NCBI GenBank assembly: GCA_016000085.1
Contig: JAECRT010000001.1
Location: 154,285 to 218,284, forward strand
From: Sphingomonadaceae bacterium
GTDB lineage: Bacteria; Pseudomonadota; Alphaproteobacteria; Sphingomonadales; Sphingomonadaceae
DNA length: 64,000 nt
Direction: 5' to 3'
Of this stretch, positions 1 to 8,824 are shown piece by piece; the stretch's first letter is position 1, and the number at the start of each line of letters is the position of its first letter. The translations under genes were made by a program, and so were the position numbers. Below the pieces are notes generated by a model. The model saw only the letters and a program-made list of their open reading frames with translations, had not been told where the DNA came from and searched no databases.

Positions 1-972
1 CCCTGGGCCTTTTATGCCGATCCCGGCAAAGGCGTGGACATCGCCACCGGCCTTCGTGCGGCCTTGCCTGATGCCGCTCGCCTCATAGTCGTTAAGGGTT
101 GCGACGTCGCCCGCCCGATCGATGGCGGCATAGCCCGTGCGGTCGAGAGGGCAAAAAATGCCGATGTCGTCCTGTTGGCGATCGGCGAGGCACAAGACAT
201 GTCGGGCGAAGCCCAATCCCGCACCACCATAGAAATCCCTGCCGCTCAGCAGGCGCTTGCCGATGCGGTCGCGGCCACGGGCAAGCCTGTGATTGTCCTC
301 CTCCGCCACGGCCGCGCGCTCGCCCTGCATGACGGTGTCGCCAATGCGCAGGCAATTCTGGCGACATGGTTTCTGGGGTCAGAAGCAGGCCATGCCATCG
401 CCGACATTCTGTTCGGCAATGTCGATCCATCGGCCAAATTACCGGTCAGCTTCCCATGGGAATCCGGGCAGGAGCCGTTTTTCTACGACCGCAAGTCAAC
501 CGGTCGCCCGGTAATCGACAATCGTACCGAATATAGAGCACGCTATGCCACCACTGACAACAGCGCCCGCTATCCTTTCGGCCACGGCCTGTCCTACACC
601 CAGTTTGAATTGACCGACCTCAAATTGTCCGACGCGGCACTACGCTGGGACCGGGCGATCGAAGTCACCGCGCGCCTGACCAACAAGGGCAAACGCAAGG
701 GCAGCGAAGTCGTCCAACTCTATATTCGCGACCGCGTCGCCAGCCGCACCCGGCCGATCCGCGAACTCAAACGCATCCAGCGCGTCACGCTTGCATCGGG
801 CGACAGCATGCTGGTCCGCTTCTCGCTATCGCGCACCGATCTTCAATTTGTGGGCACGGGCAGCCGCATCATCGCCGAACCGGGCCTGTTCGACCTTTGG
901 CTCGGCCAGTCGTCGGTCGATGGTCTGCACACCCAATTCACCCTCTATGCGCAAGAAGCGACCAAGGGTTGA
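1..972 (+). CDS. bglX: Beta-glucosidase, glycoside hydrolase family 3 (C-terminal part; gene starts before the window)
   Basis: The frame is open from the first base, so the listed start at 34 is internal and the gene is cut at its 5' end. About 323 residues are visible. They cover the GH3 C-terminal alpha/beta sandwich, with GEAQDMSGEAQSRT and the ADILFGNVDPSAKLPVSFP stretch typical of BglX-like enzymes. A fibronectin type III-like domain follows, starting near YPFGHGLSYTQFEL. GH3 enzymes of this type release glucose from beta-linked oligosaccharides, usually in the periplasm. The catalytic nucleophile lies in the N-terminal barrel outside the window, so activity and signal peptide cannot be judged. 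The gene ends 18 bp before the convergent cyclase gene. Confidence 0.88.
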   Translation, partial: PWAFYADPGKGVDIATGLRAALPDAARLIVVKGCDVARPIDGGIARAVERAKNADVVLLAIGEAQDMSGEAQSRTTIEIPAAQQALADAVAATGKPVIVLLRHGRALALHDGVANAQAILATWFLGSEAGHAIADILFGNVDPSAKLPVSFPWESGQEPFFYDRKSTGRPVIDNRTEYRARYATTDNSARYPFGHGLSYTQFELTDLKLSDAALRWDRAIEVTARLTNKGKRKGSEVVQLYIRDRVASRTRPIRELKRIQRVTLASGDSMLVRFSLSRTDLQFVGTGSRIIAEPGLFDLWLGQSSVDGLHTQFTLYAQEATKG

Positions 973-990
973 GCATCGACCAATGCAAGG

Positions 991-1923
991 TCAAGACTGG
1001 ATTGCCGGATCGGCCTCTCGATCGAATTGCGTGGTGGAGATGCGATCGCGTCCCTTCTGCTTGCTGTCGTAAAGCTGTCGGTCGGCCTCTATAATCCAGT
1101 TTTCGGCCGCCATTTCACGCGAACATCGGGCGCTGGCCACACCGATGCTGACGGTAATGTACGGGCTGACCTGTGATTGCGCGTGGGGAATGTTGAGCGA
1201 CTGGATCTGCAACCGAATTTCCTGCGCGACCAACTCTGCGCCCTGGGGATCGGTGCCCGGCAAGACACAGGCAAATTCTTCCCCGCCATAGCGGGCCGGC
1301 AGGTCGGTCGCACGCTTAACCGCCCGCGTTAACGCCGCGCCGACCATCGTGATACAGCGGTCGCCGGCAGGATGGCCGTAGGTATCATTGAATTGTTTGA
1401 AGAAATCGATGTCGAGCATGATGACCGACAGCCAGTCTCCAGTACGGGACAGGCGCGCCGCCTCGGTCTGTAACGCGCGCTCCAGATGGCGCCGATTGCT
1501 CAGGCCGGTCAGCGCATCCGTTACCGCCAGGGTCGCCAGTTGATCGCGCAGCCGCTTCAATTCCACATGATTGCTCACGCGCGCGCGCAGGATCGCGGGC
1601 TGGATCGGCTTGGTCACATAATCAATCGCGCCCAGCGAAAGCCCGCGCATCTCGTCCTCAGTATCCCCCAGCCCGGTCGTGAAAATGATCGGGATATCGG
1701 CGAGCAACGGGTCAGCCTTGATCTGGCGGCACACTTCAAACCCGTCGATCCCCGGCATCAGCACGTCGAGCAGCACCAGATCAGGCTGCGACACCCGCGC
1801 CGTATCCAGCGCCTGCTGGCCCGACGTAGCGAAACAGACCTCATAGTCATCTTCCAACACGGCGTTCATGATCTCGATGTTGGAGATTTCATCATCGACT
1901 ATGAGAATGGTCGCCCGGTTCAT
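991..1923 (-). CDS. Response regulator diguanylate cyclase (REC-GGDEF)
   Basis: 310 aa. An N-terminal receiver domain carries the acidic pocket (VDDE), the phospho-acceptor in [10 protein letters not shown] (D53) and the conserved lysine in VTKP. A GGDEF domain follows with the active-site motif GGEEF at residues 213-217. An RxxD allosteric site (RATD, 204-207) sits five residues before the motif, so product inhibition by c-di-GMP is expected. It should make c-di-GMP on phosphorylation. It has one receiver, unlike PleD with two. Its ATG overlaps the stop of the hybrid kinase in an ATGA, so the kinase is the likely phosphodonor. That pairing is inferred from gene order. Confidence 0.93.
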   Translation of the reverse strand: MNRATILIVDDEISNIEIMNAVLEDDYEVCFATSGQQALDTARVSQPDLVLLDVLMPGIDGFEVCRQIKADPLLADIPIIFTTGLGDTEDEMRGLSLGAIDYVTKPIQPAILRARVSNHVELKRLRDQLATLAVTDALTGLSNRRHLERALQTEAARLSRTGDWLSVIMLDIDFFKQFNDTYGHPAGDRCITMVGAALTRAVKRATDLPARYGGEEFACVLPGTDPQGAELVAQEIRLQIQSLNIPHAQSQVSPYITVSIGVASARCSREMAAENWIIEADRQLYDSKQKGRDRISTTQFDREADPAIQS

Positions 1924-4727
1924 GCCGTCGTTCCCGCATAATCGGCATCGATCAGCGTCAAAGCGCTTTCATAGTCCAGCCGCTCCAACGCCTGATATAC
2001 CGCATGGTCCGATTGCTGTGCATCGGACAGGCCAGCCGCCAACGCAAAACGGCCGAAGCTGGCGCGCGCACCCAGACTGCGGCGTAACACAAGTTCACGC
2101 AATTCCTGCCAAGCAGCACGGATCGTATCATCGTCGCCCGCACCCGTCACAACCGATACCGCGCTTTTTGGTCCCTCGGTCAGGCTTCGTGCGGCGGCGA
2201 TTGCAGGCAGGATCGCAGTTTCAAGAATGGCGATAGCAGCCTGCGCCTGCGCAGTTTCTGCTGCTGCCAGCAGCTTCTCAATGTCCGACGCACTGGCTTG
2301 TACCACGGGCAGTTCCAGCGACCCGGCCACGCCCTTGAGGCTATGAGCCAGCCGCCGCGCATCCGGTAACAAGCCTGCCGAGATATGTGCCCGCAAATCC
2401 TGTGCGACATGGGCATAACTGGCCCCAAAGCTGACGATCAGTTTGTGCAATAGCGCAGCCTTGCCGTTCACCCGTCGCAGTGCGGCCGGAATGTCGAAGG
2501 GCGGCAGGGTGTCGGGCAGGATCGTCGCCTGCGGTTCAGCGATCGCGCTCTGCTCTGCCACGACTGTCGATCGATCCGCCTTCAGCCAGCGATCCAGCGT
2601 CCGTACCAAAATCTGGGGGTCAACCGGCTTGGCAATATGATCGTTCATGCCTACGGCAAAGCAACGCTGCTTTTCCTCCTCATAGGCATGGGCTGTCATG
2701 GCGATCACCGGCAGTTGATCGGCTGTCCAACTTTCGCGAATGATCTTCGTCGCGCTGATGCCATCCATCTCGGGCATCTGCACGTCCATCAGCACTGCGG
2801 CATAGGTCGCGCCATTGTCCTGCACCTTGTCGCAGGCGGTTCGACCATTTTCGGCGCAATCCACCGACAGTCCGGCATCACTCAGCAATTCCAGTGCAAT
2901 TTCGCGGTTGATCTCATTATCTTCGACCAGCAGGACATGCAGCCCGCGCAGATGTTCCGCCACCATGGGCAATGCCTCTACCAAAGGCGCAACCTGCACC
3001 GTCGTCGCGACATCCTGTGCAAACATGCCTTTGATTGTGTCGAGCAGCGTTTGCGGCACCACCGGCTTGGTCAAGAAAGCCGTCACTTGGCTGTCATTGG
3101 CCCCCAGGACGAAATCGTCCGCACCATAGGCCGTGACGATCAGCGTCCTGGGCCGTGCGTTGCGATATGCAGTGCCGCTCATCATTTCGATCGCCTGCAT
3201 GCCGTCCATTCCCGGCATCTTCCAGTCGAGCAGGACCAGATCATAGGGCTTGCCGCCCTCGTCCGCATGCGCGACCGCGGCCAGCGCCTCATTGCCCGAC
3301 GCCACCAGATCCACGGCGACGCCCCATCCGGCAAAGACATCATGCATGATCTGCCGGGACGCCGCATTGTCGTCCGCCGCCAACACACGCAGCCGCCGGA
3401 TATGATCAGGCACATGCATTTCCAGAGCGGACACATCGTCTTCCATCGCCATCAGCATGTCGCAGGTAAAGACGCTGCCCTCGCCCGGCGCGCTGTCCAC
3501 GCGAATGGTGCCGCCCATCTGCTCGACAATCTGGCGACAGATGGCCAGCCCCAACCCGGTGCCGCCGAAACGACGCGTGGTCGAACTGTCGGCTTGGGTG
3601 AAGGAATGGAACAGCGACGTCTGCTGTTCAATCGTCATGCCGATGCCGGTGTCACGCACGGACAGTTGGAGCCTGACTTGACCATTACGCTCAGAACTGA
3701 TGCCGACACTGATCGTCACCGTCCCGCCTTCGGAAAATTTGACGGCATTGCTCAAGAGGTTCAGCACAACCTGATTGAACCGTATCTCGTCACCGACCAC
3801 CCGTTCCGGTACGATGGCGTCGAAACGGGAAATGACCCGCACCCGCTTCGCTTCGGCATCGGCCGCGACCATCAGTATCTGGTTCTCGATAGCGCTGCGC
3901 AGCGTGAAGGCCCGCGCCTCCAACGTCAGCTTGCCTGCCTCGTTCTTCGAAAAATCGAGAATGTCGTTGATCAGTCGGAGCAGGGACACGCCCGCGCCGT
4001 TGATCTTGCTGACATAATCCTGTTGCTTGGGATCAAGGTCAGTGCGCGCGACCAGATGGCAAAAACCCAAGATCGCGTTCATCGGCGTGCGGATTTCATG
4101 GCTCATATTGGCAAGGAACAGGCTCTTGGCGCGATTGGCGTCCTCGGCCTCGCGTGTGCGCTCCTCCAGTGCTTCGTTCTTCGCCAATATCTCCTCGGCC
4201 ATCCGCTGGTTGCGCGCGAAGCTTTCGACCAACTTGTCGCTCAGCCACACCAGCACGGCGGTCTGGAAAGCGACGATCAACGCGTGAAGCAGAACGCGCT
4301 CCAGATTGCCCTGCCCCGGGAAAACGGCAGATGGCAGCAGATATTGCAGCAGCAAATGATGCAGCGCGGTCGCCATCGCGGCTACCAATATCGCCCGCCT
4401 GTCGCACCAGGCGATGGTCAGCGCCAGCATGGCGAAGAAATACATGTGCATGTCCATCTGCCACGCATGGCCGCGCAGCAGCAGCAGCAGAATGGCAGGC
4501 TCGCCCATCAGGGCGACGGCTGACAAATAGCGGGTGGCAGGCGCAATTCCCCGGCGCCACCAGATAAGATGATAGGAGCCTGCCAGCATCGATCCGGCCA
4601 CCACCGCACCAACCGGCGACCGACCCGTAAGCAACGCGACAGCGGCGAGAAGAGGGACATGGGCCCAAAACAGCGCCACCAGAAACCGCCCGAATTGGAA
4701 ACGCAATTTGTCGAGTTCCAGGGTCAT
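1920..4727 (-). CDS. Hybrid sensor histidine kinase with membrane sensor, two receivers and an HPt domain
   Basis: 935 aa. Residues 1-170 form about five hydrophobic segments with a [11 protein letters not shown] stretch and a following [13 protein letters not shown] know no named domain for this. A short coiled coil leads to HisKA (MSHEIRTP, H210) and an HATPase with N box and the GTGLGLAI segment near 390. Receiver 1 has D501 in LLDWKMPG, receiver 2 has D648 in [11 protein letters not shown], and a C-terminal HPt has AHSLKG (H795). This is a complete phosphorelay in one chain. ATGA overlaps join it to the small membrane protein upstream and the REC-GGDEF cyclase downstream, so it probably feeds c-di-GMP signalling. 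Confidence 0.93.
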   Translation of the reverse strand: MTLELDKLRFQFGRFLVALFWAHVPLLAAVALLTGRSPVGAVVAGSMLAGSYHLIWWRRGIAPATRYLSAVALMGEPAILLLLLRGHAWQMDMHMYFFAMLALTIAWCDRRAILVAAMATALHHLLLQYLLPSAVFPGQGNLERVLLHALIVAFQTAVLVWLSDKLVESFARNQRMAEEILAKNEALEERTREAEDANRAKSLFLANMSHEIRTPMNAILGFCHLVARTDLDPKQQDYVSKINGAGVSLLRLINDILDFSKNEAGKLTLEARAFTLRSAIENQILMVAADAEAKRVRVISRFDAIVPERVVGDEIRFNQVVLNLLSNAVKFSEGGTVTISVGISSERNGQVRLQLSVRDTGIGMTIEQQTSLFHSFTQADSSTTRRFGGTGLGLAICRQIVEQMGGTIRVDSAPGEGSVFTCDMLMAMEDDVSALEMHVPDHIRRLRVLAADDNAASRQIMHDVFAGWGVAVDLVASGNEALAAVAHADEGGKPYDLVLLDWKMPGMDGMQAIEMMSGTAYRNARPRTLIVTAYGADDFVLGANDSQVTAFLTKPVVPQTLLDTIKGMFAQDVATTVQVAPLVEALPMVAEHLRGLHVLLVEDNEINREIALELLSDAGLSVDCAENGRTACDKVQDNGATYAAVLMDVQMPEMDGISATKIIRESWTADQLPVIAMTAHAYEEEKQRCFAVGMNDHIAKPVDPQILVRTLDRWLKADRSTVVAEQSAIAEPQATILPDTLPPFDIPAALRRVNGKAALLHKLIVSFGASYAHVAQDLRAHISAGLLPDARRLAHSLKGVAGSLELPVVQASASDIEKLLAAAETAQAQAAIAILETAILPAIAAARSLTEGPKSAVSVVTGAGDDDTIRAAWQELRELVLRRSLGARASFGRFALAAGLSDAQQSDHAVYQALERLDYESALTLIDADYAGTTA

Positions 4728-5158
4728 AGGCTACCTTCTTCTAATATGGGGGCGACGCATCCACCGCGCGCCGGCGCAGCAACGACCAACCAGGCCCCCG
4801 CCCTGCGCAAAGCAGTCGGAAAATCGGGGTGGTTTGAACCGGCGATGATTATGTTGCGGAAATGGCCCGGTTCGACGAACCCGCCATCTGCGGCGCGAAC
4901 TAGGTTGATCGTATCGGCCAGGCTGGACCCGGGCGGCGCAACAACCAGATACTGACCGGAATTTGCGCCCGACACGATCCACGCCACACCCAGCCCGACC
5001 AGTCCGGTCACGAGCAACAAGGCTGCGGGCAGACACTCAGACAAGACCCCTGTCACTGACCGCGTGCGAGGGCGCATGCGGTCAGTAACGCAATATATCG
5101 AGGCTTGCCGCTGGCGGCGCGCCGATAGGGAAAATGCCATCAAATTCATGATGTACAT
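4724..5158 (-). CDS. Small hypothetical membrane protein, first gene of the kinase-cyclase operon
   Basis: Up to 144 aa. One clear hydrophobic segment ([18 protein letters not shown]) is followed by a segment with VVAPPGSS and repeated hydrophobic strands, ending in an ATGA overlap with the hybrid kinase. I do not recognise the family. The tail may lie in the periplasm, which would suit an accessory sensor. The start is uncertain: M1, M7 and M28 (5077) are all in frame and none has a good ribosome binding site. The tight coupling to the kinase argues that it is a real gene. It could modulate the kinase, but nothing in the sequence proves that. Confidence 0.6.
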   Translation of the reverse strand: MYIMNLMAFSLSARRQRQASIYCVTDRMRPRTRSVTGVLSECLPAALLLVTGLVGLGVAWIVSGANSGQYLVVAPPGSSLADTINLVRAADGGFVEPGHFRNIIIAGSNHPDFPTALRRAGAWLVVAAPARGGCVAPILEEGSL

Positions 5159-5223
5159 TAAGCCCGATAAGCCTTTTATATCGGTTAATAGCGTATAAGG
5201 ATATGGCAGATAGTTTCCGCAAA

Positions 5224-5300
5224 ACGGGCATCATCATGAATTAATTATAGAAAAATTCAACCATTTCGGATTTACTTGTTCGCTATGGCATGATGCCCGT
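5224..5300. repeat. 11-bp perfect inverted repeat around an AT-rich spacer
   Basis: ACGGGCATCAT at 5224-5234 is the exact reverse complement of ATGATGCCCGT at 5290-5300. The 55-bp spacer is AT-rich compared with the surroundings. The right arm ends in the stop codon of the acyl-CoA dehydrogenase gene. It could help end transcription or mark a binding site. There is no run of T beside either arm, so it is not a standard intrinsic terminator. Confidence 0.5.
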
Positions 5301-7033
5301 CAGAATGCGTCCCCCTCGAGCGCCATGATTGTGCGTTCACCCGCGGCGATACCGGTCGCCAGTCCCTGCGCCTGCGATAGCATCCGTTCAGCAAAAAAGT
5401 CGGCCACGGCCCGCTTGCCTGCATGCTGGGGCGTGTCATCCGTCGCAGCGACGGCCATGCGCGTCCACATCCAGCCCATTGCCACCAGCGCGAACAGGCG
5501 CAAATAATCGACCGCCGCCGCGCCGGTCGCATCCACCGACGCGCCGCGCAACGAAGCCGTAACATCGCGCAGCAGATCCAGCGCCGTGCCCGTCCGGTTC
5601 GCTATCGTTACGTTACCGGCCGCCGCCAGGTCCGCCGCGATCAGGTCGAAGAACCCGTCTACCACCGCACCGCCCGCGAGCGGCAACTTGCGCCCGACCA
5701 GATCCATCGCCTGCACGCCATTGGTGCCTTCGTAGATTTGGGCAATGCGCGCGTCGCGCACATATTGTTCCATGCCCCATTCGCGAATGTAGCCATGGCC
5801 GCCGAAAACCTGCTGTGCCTGCACCGCACTTTCAAAGCCGAAATCGGTAAAGGCCGCCTTCACAACCGGGGTCAGCAGCGCGACCAGCGCATCTGCCTTC
5901 GCGCGTTCGTGCGCATCGGCATGATGATGCGCACGGTCCAATTGCAACGCGGTCCAGCCAGCAAGTGCACGTCCGGCCTCCACAAAGGCGCGGATATTGA
6001 GCAGCATCCGCCGCACATCGGCATGCTCGATGATCGCAACCGGCGCGCGCGCGCCATCGCCGCTGCGGCCCTGCAATCGCTCCTTGGCATAGCCCGCCGC
6101 CTGCCCATAGGCCGCGCCCGCTATGCCCAACCCCTGCACGCCGACCATCAGCCGTTCGGCATTCATCATCGTGAACATGGCGGCCAGCCCGCGATGCGGC
6201 TCACCCACCAGCCAGCCGGTCGCGCCATCATAATTCATGACGCAGGTCGGCTGAGCATGAATGCCCATCTTCTTTTCCAACGATCCGACCGACAGACCGT
6301 TGCGCACGGTAAAACCTCCGTCCGCATCGGCCAGGAATTTGGGCACCAGAAACAGGCTGATCCCCTTCACGCCCGCCGGCGCATCAGGCAGTCGCGCGAG
6401 CACCAGATGGACGATATTCCCGCCGAAATCATGATCGCCCGACGAAATGAAGATCTTGGTTCCGGTGACCGCATAGCTGCCATCGCCATTCGGCGCCGCC
6501 TTAGTCTTGAGCAGGGCCAGGTCAGTGCCCGCGCCGCTTTCGGTCAGCGCCATCGCGCCGGTCCATTCGCCGCTCACCATCGGCGGCAACCAGATGGCCT
6601 TCAATTCATCGCTGGCATGGGCCATGATCGCCTCGCATGCCCCTCGCGTCAGTCCGGGAAACAAGCCGAAGGAAAGGTTGGTGGCCGACATCATCTCGTC
6701 CAGCCAAAGCTGAAGGATGAACGGCAGCCCCTGCCCACCATGCGCGGGGTCCGCCGACAATGACGTCCAGCCCGCCGCCGCAAAGTCGCGCCATGCCTGC
6801 GCAAAGCCCGTCGGAGTCACAACCGCACCATCTACCAGCCTGGAACCCTGCTCGTCCCCCTCGCGGTTCAATGGATACAGCCGGTCAGCGCACATACGCC
6901 CCGCCTCTTCCAGCACAGCCACCGCGAGATCGACGTCGACCTCCTTGCCCGTCTCCGCCATCGCCCGGTCAAAGCCGAGCACATCGCTCAGCAGGAAGCG
7001 GTAATCATCGATTGGCGGAACATAGCTGTACAT
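5300..7033 (-). CDS. Acyl-CoA dehydrogenase, long form with C-terminal extension (DmdC-like subfamily)
   Basis: 577 aa, longer than the usual 380. It has an N-terminal extension, the FAD/substrate region ALTESGAGTDLALLKTKA, the middle beta domain (GTKIFISSGDHD) and the C-terminal helical domain with QVFGGHGYIREWGMEQYVRDARI and the catalytic-region IYEGTNGVQAMDL. A further C-terminal domain follows, as in the 3-methylmercaptopropionyl-CoA dehydrogenase group. It should oxidise an acyl-CoA to the enoyl-CoA with FAD. The substrate cannot be told. A TetR gene lies just upstream on the same strand. The start MYSYVPP is supported by GGAGA about 8 nt upstream. Confidence 0.9.
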   Translation of the reverse strand: MYSYVPPIDDYRFLLSDVLGFDRAMAETGKEVDVDLAVAVLEEAGRMCADRLYPLNREGDEQGSRLVDGAVVTPTGFAQAWRDFAAAGWTSLSADPAHGGQGLPFILQLWLDEMMSATNLSFGLFPGLTRGACEAIMAHASDELKAIWLPPMVSGEWTGAMALTESGAGTDLALLKTKAAPNGDGSYAVTGTKIFISSGDHDFGGNIVHLVLARLPDAPAGVKGISLFLVPKFLADADGGFTVRNGLSVGSLEKKMGIHAQPTCVMNYDGATGWLVGEPHRGLAAMFTMMNAERLMVGVQGLGIAGAAYGQAAGYAKERLQGRSGDGARAPVAIIEHADVRRMLLNIRAFVEAGRALAGWTALQLDRAHHHADAHERAKADALVALLTPVVKAAFTDFGFESAVQAQQVFGGHGYIREWGMEQYVRDARIAQIYEGTNGVQAMDLVGRKLPLAGGAVVDGFFDLIAADLAAAGNVTIANRTGTALDLLRDVTASLRGASVDATGAAAVDYLRLFALVAMGWMWTRMAVAATDDTPQHAGKRAVADFFAERMLSQAQGLATGIAAGERTIMALEGDAF

Positions 7034-7060
7034 CGGATCTCTCCAAAAAACGTTGCGCGT

Positions 7061-7089
7061 TCTTTATACCAAACATCTGTTACAGTCAA
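7061..7089 (-). promoter_or_regulatory. Probable promoter of the acyl-CoA dehydrogenase gene
   Basis: On the minus strand a TTGACT hexamer (7084-7089) is followed by TATAAA (7063-7068, 15-bp spacer) or TAAAGA (7061-7066, 17-bp spacer), about 30 nt before the start codon. A short inverted repeat CTGT-T-ACAG overlaps the -35 side and could be a site for the neighbouring TetR protein. The regulator assignment is inference. Confidence 0.45.
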
Positions 7090-7129
7090 TTTCAAAGCCC
7101 GCCTGCGCTCTTGCAATGGCGCCGAAATC

Positions 7130-7708
7130 CTATTCGTGCCGGAAGATGGTAACGATCTGCGCAGCGATCATTCCGCTTTCCAGCCGCCCCGGCCGATACC
7201 AGTCCGCAGCGCTATTCAACTGCGACAACAGAAGGTTGCGATAAATAGACGGATCAATGGACTCAGGCAGCGGTAGCGCGTCGACCAGTTCGCGAAACAC
7301 CCCTTCGAACCGATCTCGCCGCGCCACTAGTAGCTCTCGCACCGCTTCGGGCACTTCGCGAAAATCGTTCATCATCGGCAGGGTGAGCGAGTCCGGCGCA
7401 AGCTGAATGTCCAGCAAGCACGCACAGGCCGCCTCCAGCCTGTCCCATGGATCGGCCCGCGTCGCGATTGCCGCCACGATCCGGCCCTGCGCTTCATCAA
7501 GGGCAGCATCGTGCAGTTCGACAAACAAAGCGTCTTTCGACTTGATGTGGTGATAGAGCGAACCGCCCAGCACGCCCGCCTGTTCGCCAATGTCGCGCAT
7601 CGACGTGCCCCGATAACCCTTGCGCGCAAAGAGTTGCGCCGCGATGGCCAATATCTGGTGGCGGCGACCCGGACGCTCATCGGCGGAGGCTACATCCTTC
7701 TTCGTCAT
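7130..7708 (-). CDS. TetR/AcrR family transcriptional regulator (upstream of the acyl-CoA dehydrogenase)
   Basis: 192 aa. The N-terminal helix-turn-helix reads ILAIAAQLFARKGYRGTSMRDIGEQAG with the recognition helix region LGGSLYHHIKSKDALF, typical of TetR regulators of fatty-acid or sterol catabolism such as the KstR2/FadR group. The C-terminal half is the variable ligand domain. It lies 97 bp upstream of, and in line with, the acyl-CoA dehydrogenase gene and is divergent from a second TetR gene. It probably controls the dehydrogenase in response to an acyl-CoA; that is inference from context. Confidence 0.88.
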   Translation of the reverse strand: MTKKDVASADERPGRRHQILAIAAQLFARKGYRGTSMRDIGEQAGVLGGSLYHHIKSKDALFVELHDAALDEAQGRIVAAIATRADPWDRLEAACACLLDIQLAPDSLTLPMMNDFREVPEAVRELLVARRDRFEGVFRELVDALPLPESIDPSIYRNLLLSQLNSAADWYRPGRLESGMIAAQIVTIFRHE

Positions 7709-7810
7709 ACCAGCGCGCTAGCACAGACTATGGCCAATGTTACCGGATTTGTTACGCTTGGCCGACGCTCTCCCTCCGCAGGTCTGGACGTCGAGGCGAA
7801 ATCTACTATA

Positions 7811-7822
7811 TACCGCACGGTA
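7811..7822. promoter_or_regulatory. TACC-N4-GGTA operator at the start of the efflux tetR gene
   Basis: TACCGCACGGTA, extended to ATACCG-CA-CGGTAT (7810-7823), is a perfect inverted repeat overlapping the first ATG of the TetR gene at 7822. The same TACC-N4-GGTA pattern recurs twice before the RND operon. Placement on the start codon implies tight autorepression. Confidence 0.7.
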
Positions 7823-8433
7823 TGGAAATGACTGCAACCCAAGGTGGGAGAGGCCGCCCCAGGGAATTCGACCCCGAAGAAGCCTTGGCTGCTGCACTCC
7901 AGGTTTTCTGGAGGCGCGGCTATGATGGCGCGTCCATGGCCGAACTCACCGAAGCGATGGGTATCACCAAGCCCAGCCTTTACGCCTGTTTCGGCAACAA
8001 GGAAGCGCTGTTCCGCAAGGCGTTGGACCTCTATGAGCGCGACAAGCTCTGCTACATCAAATCCGCTTTGGAAGCACCCACGGCCAAAGGCGTGGCGGAG
8101 CGAATCCTGCGCGGGTCGCTGGCGATCCAGACCGGCGGCAACGATCCCAGGGGGTGCCTCGGCGTCATCAGCTCAGTCGGCGGCACCGCCCACGCTGAAT
8201 CTATCCGTGACGAGATCATGGCCCGTCGCGCTTCGTCCGACCGCGCGCTCGTCGAACGGTTCGAGCGTGCCCGCGCCGAAGGCGACCTGCCTGCCGGTGT
8301 GGAACCTCAAGCCATGGCCTGCTATCTGACAACCGTCATTCAGGGCATGGCGATCCAGGCTGGCGCGGATGTGCCGCGCGAACGGCTGGAACAATTGATC
8401 AACACCACGCTCGCCATGTGGCCAAGCAACTAA
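7822..8433 (+). CDS. TetR family repressor, probable regulator of the RND efflux operon
   Basis: 203 aa. The N-terminal HTH reads EEALAAALQVFWRRGYDGASMAELTEAMGITKPSLYACFGNKEALF. The C-terminal domain contains RGCLGVISSV, seen in TetR proteins near transport and reductase genes. Two start codons are close together (ATG at 7822 and at 7828). The first lies inside an operator-like palindrome and there is almost no leader, so the message may be leaderless. The same palindrome pattern flanks the promoter of the RND operon downstream, so this is very likely its local repressor. Confidence 0.9.
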   Translation: MEMTATQGGRGRPREFDPEEALAAALQVFWRRGYDGASMAELTEAMGITKPSLYACFGNKEALFRKALDLYERDKLCYIKSALEAPTAKGVAERILRGSLAIQTGGNDPRGCLGVISSVGGTAHAESIRDEIMARRASSDRALVERFERARAEGDLPAGVEPQAMACYLTTVIQGMAIQAGADVPRERLEQLINTTLAMWPSN

Positions 8434-8493
8434 ACGGAAATAGTACATATTTCAGGCGCATGCGCCGTTGAAAATGCTGCAACGCAAATAAAA

Positions 8494-8505
8494 TACCTAT
8501 CGGTA
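8494..8505. promoter_or_regulatory. TACC-N4-GGTA operator, upstream copy
   Basis: TACCTATCGGTA is the second copy of the operator pattern. It lies 11 bp upstream of the -35 hexamer of the RND operon promoter and 49 bp, centre to centre, from the third copy. That is about 4.7 helical turns. Confidence 0.6.
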
Positions 8506-8515
8506 CAAAATGCGG

Positions 8516-8544
8516 TTGACGACCAGTCGCCTTCTTAATATATA
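8516..8544 (+). promoter_or_regulatory. Predicted sigma-70 promoter of the RND efflux operon
   Basis: TTGACG (8516-8521), a 17-bp spacer and TATATA (8539-8544) give a near-consensus promoter. The third operator copy overlaps the end of the -10 element, so a bound repressor would block it. Confidence 0.65.
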
Positions 8545-8554
8545 CCATGTGGTA
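8543..8554. promoter_or_regulatory. TACC-N4-GGTA operator, promoter-overlapping copy
   Basis: TACCATGTGGTA is the third copy of the pattern. It overlaps the last bases of the -10 hexamer and the expected transcription start, a classic repression position. Confidence 0.65.
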
Positions 8555-8591
8555 CACAATGATGCCGGGCACATAGCCTTGGGAGGCCATC

Positions 8592-8624
8592 ATGCAACAT
8601 TATCCAACGACAAGCTGTCGATGA
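8592..8624 (+). other. Possible 10-codon leader ORF with overlapping hairpin
   Basis: ATG at 8592 follows GGGAGG by six bases and encodes MQHYPTTSCR before TGA. The end of the ORF overlaps a perfect stem GCTGTC-GAT-GACAGC (8614-8628). It sits in the leader of the efflux mRNA, where ribosome-stalling leader peptides are known for some resistance genes. No alternative pairing structure was worked out, so this may be chance. Confidence 0.25.
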
Positions 8625-8824
8625 CAGCATCTTAAAAGGGCGGATTCCCGGTAACGGGCTCCTCCACATATTATCATTTTCATCCGTTCTATCGTCATGC
8701 CCGCGTGGGCTTGGCGACGCACGGATGCACGCCCTGATCAAGGGGTATTTCTTCGGGACGCCACCGCCGCGCTTTTCCGCACGAACGGTCGCGCCATTTT
8801 TCAGCAACAGGGAAGGAACAGGAC

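Larger units (their letters stand above)
8434..8824. other. Regulatory intergenic region before the RND operon
   Basis: This 391-bp stretch has no long gene. It starts with a perfect palindrome GGCGCATGCGCC (8455-8466) after the TetR stop. Two TACC-N4-GGTA operators bracket a good sigma-70-type promoter. A transcribed leader of roughly 270 nt then carries a possible 10-codon ORF with a hairpin. GGAACAGGAC before the ATG at 8825 supplies the ribosome binding site of the first structural gene. Confidence 0.6.

Noticed and set aside
1486-1941. DYENGRPVH shared by two unrelated antisense ORFs (near 1.9 kb and 39.0 kb)
   Set aside because: It is the reverse-strand reading of an N-terminal MNRxTI stretch in both places, not a repeat or a gene.
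2637-4523. 628-aa plus-strand ORF opposite the hybrid kinase gene
   Set aside because: Its translation is rich in His, Arg and Gln with no domain, and the opposite strand encodes a complete kinase. It is a shadow of high-GC codon use.
5423-6763. 446-aa plus-strand ORF opposite the acyl-CoA dehydrogenase
   Set aside because: Same shadow pattern; the minus strand has all family motifs.
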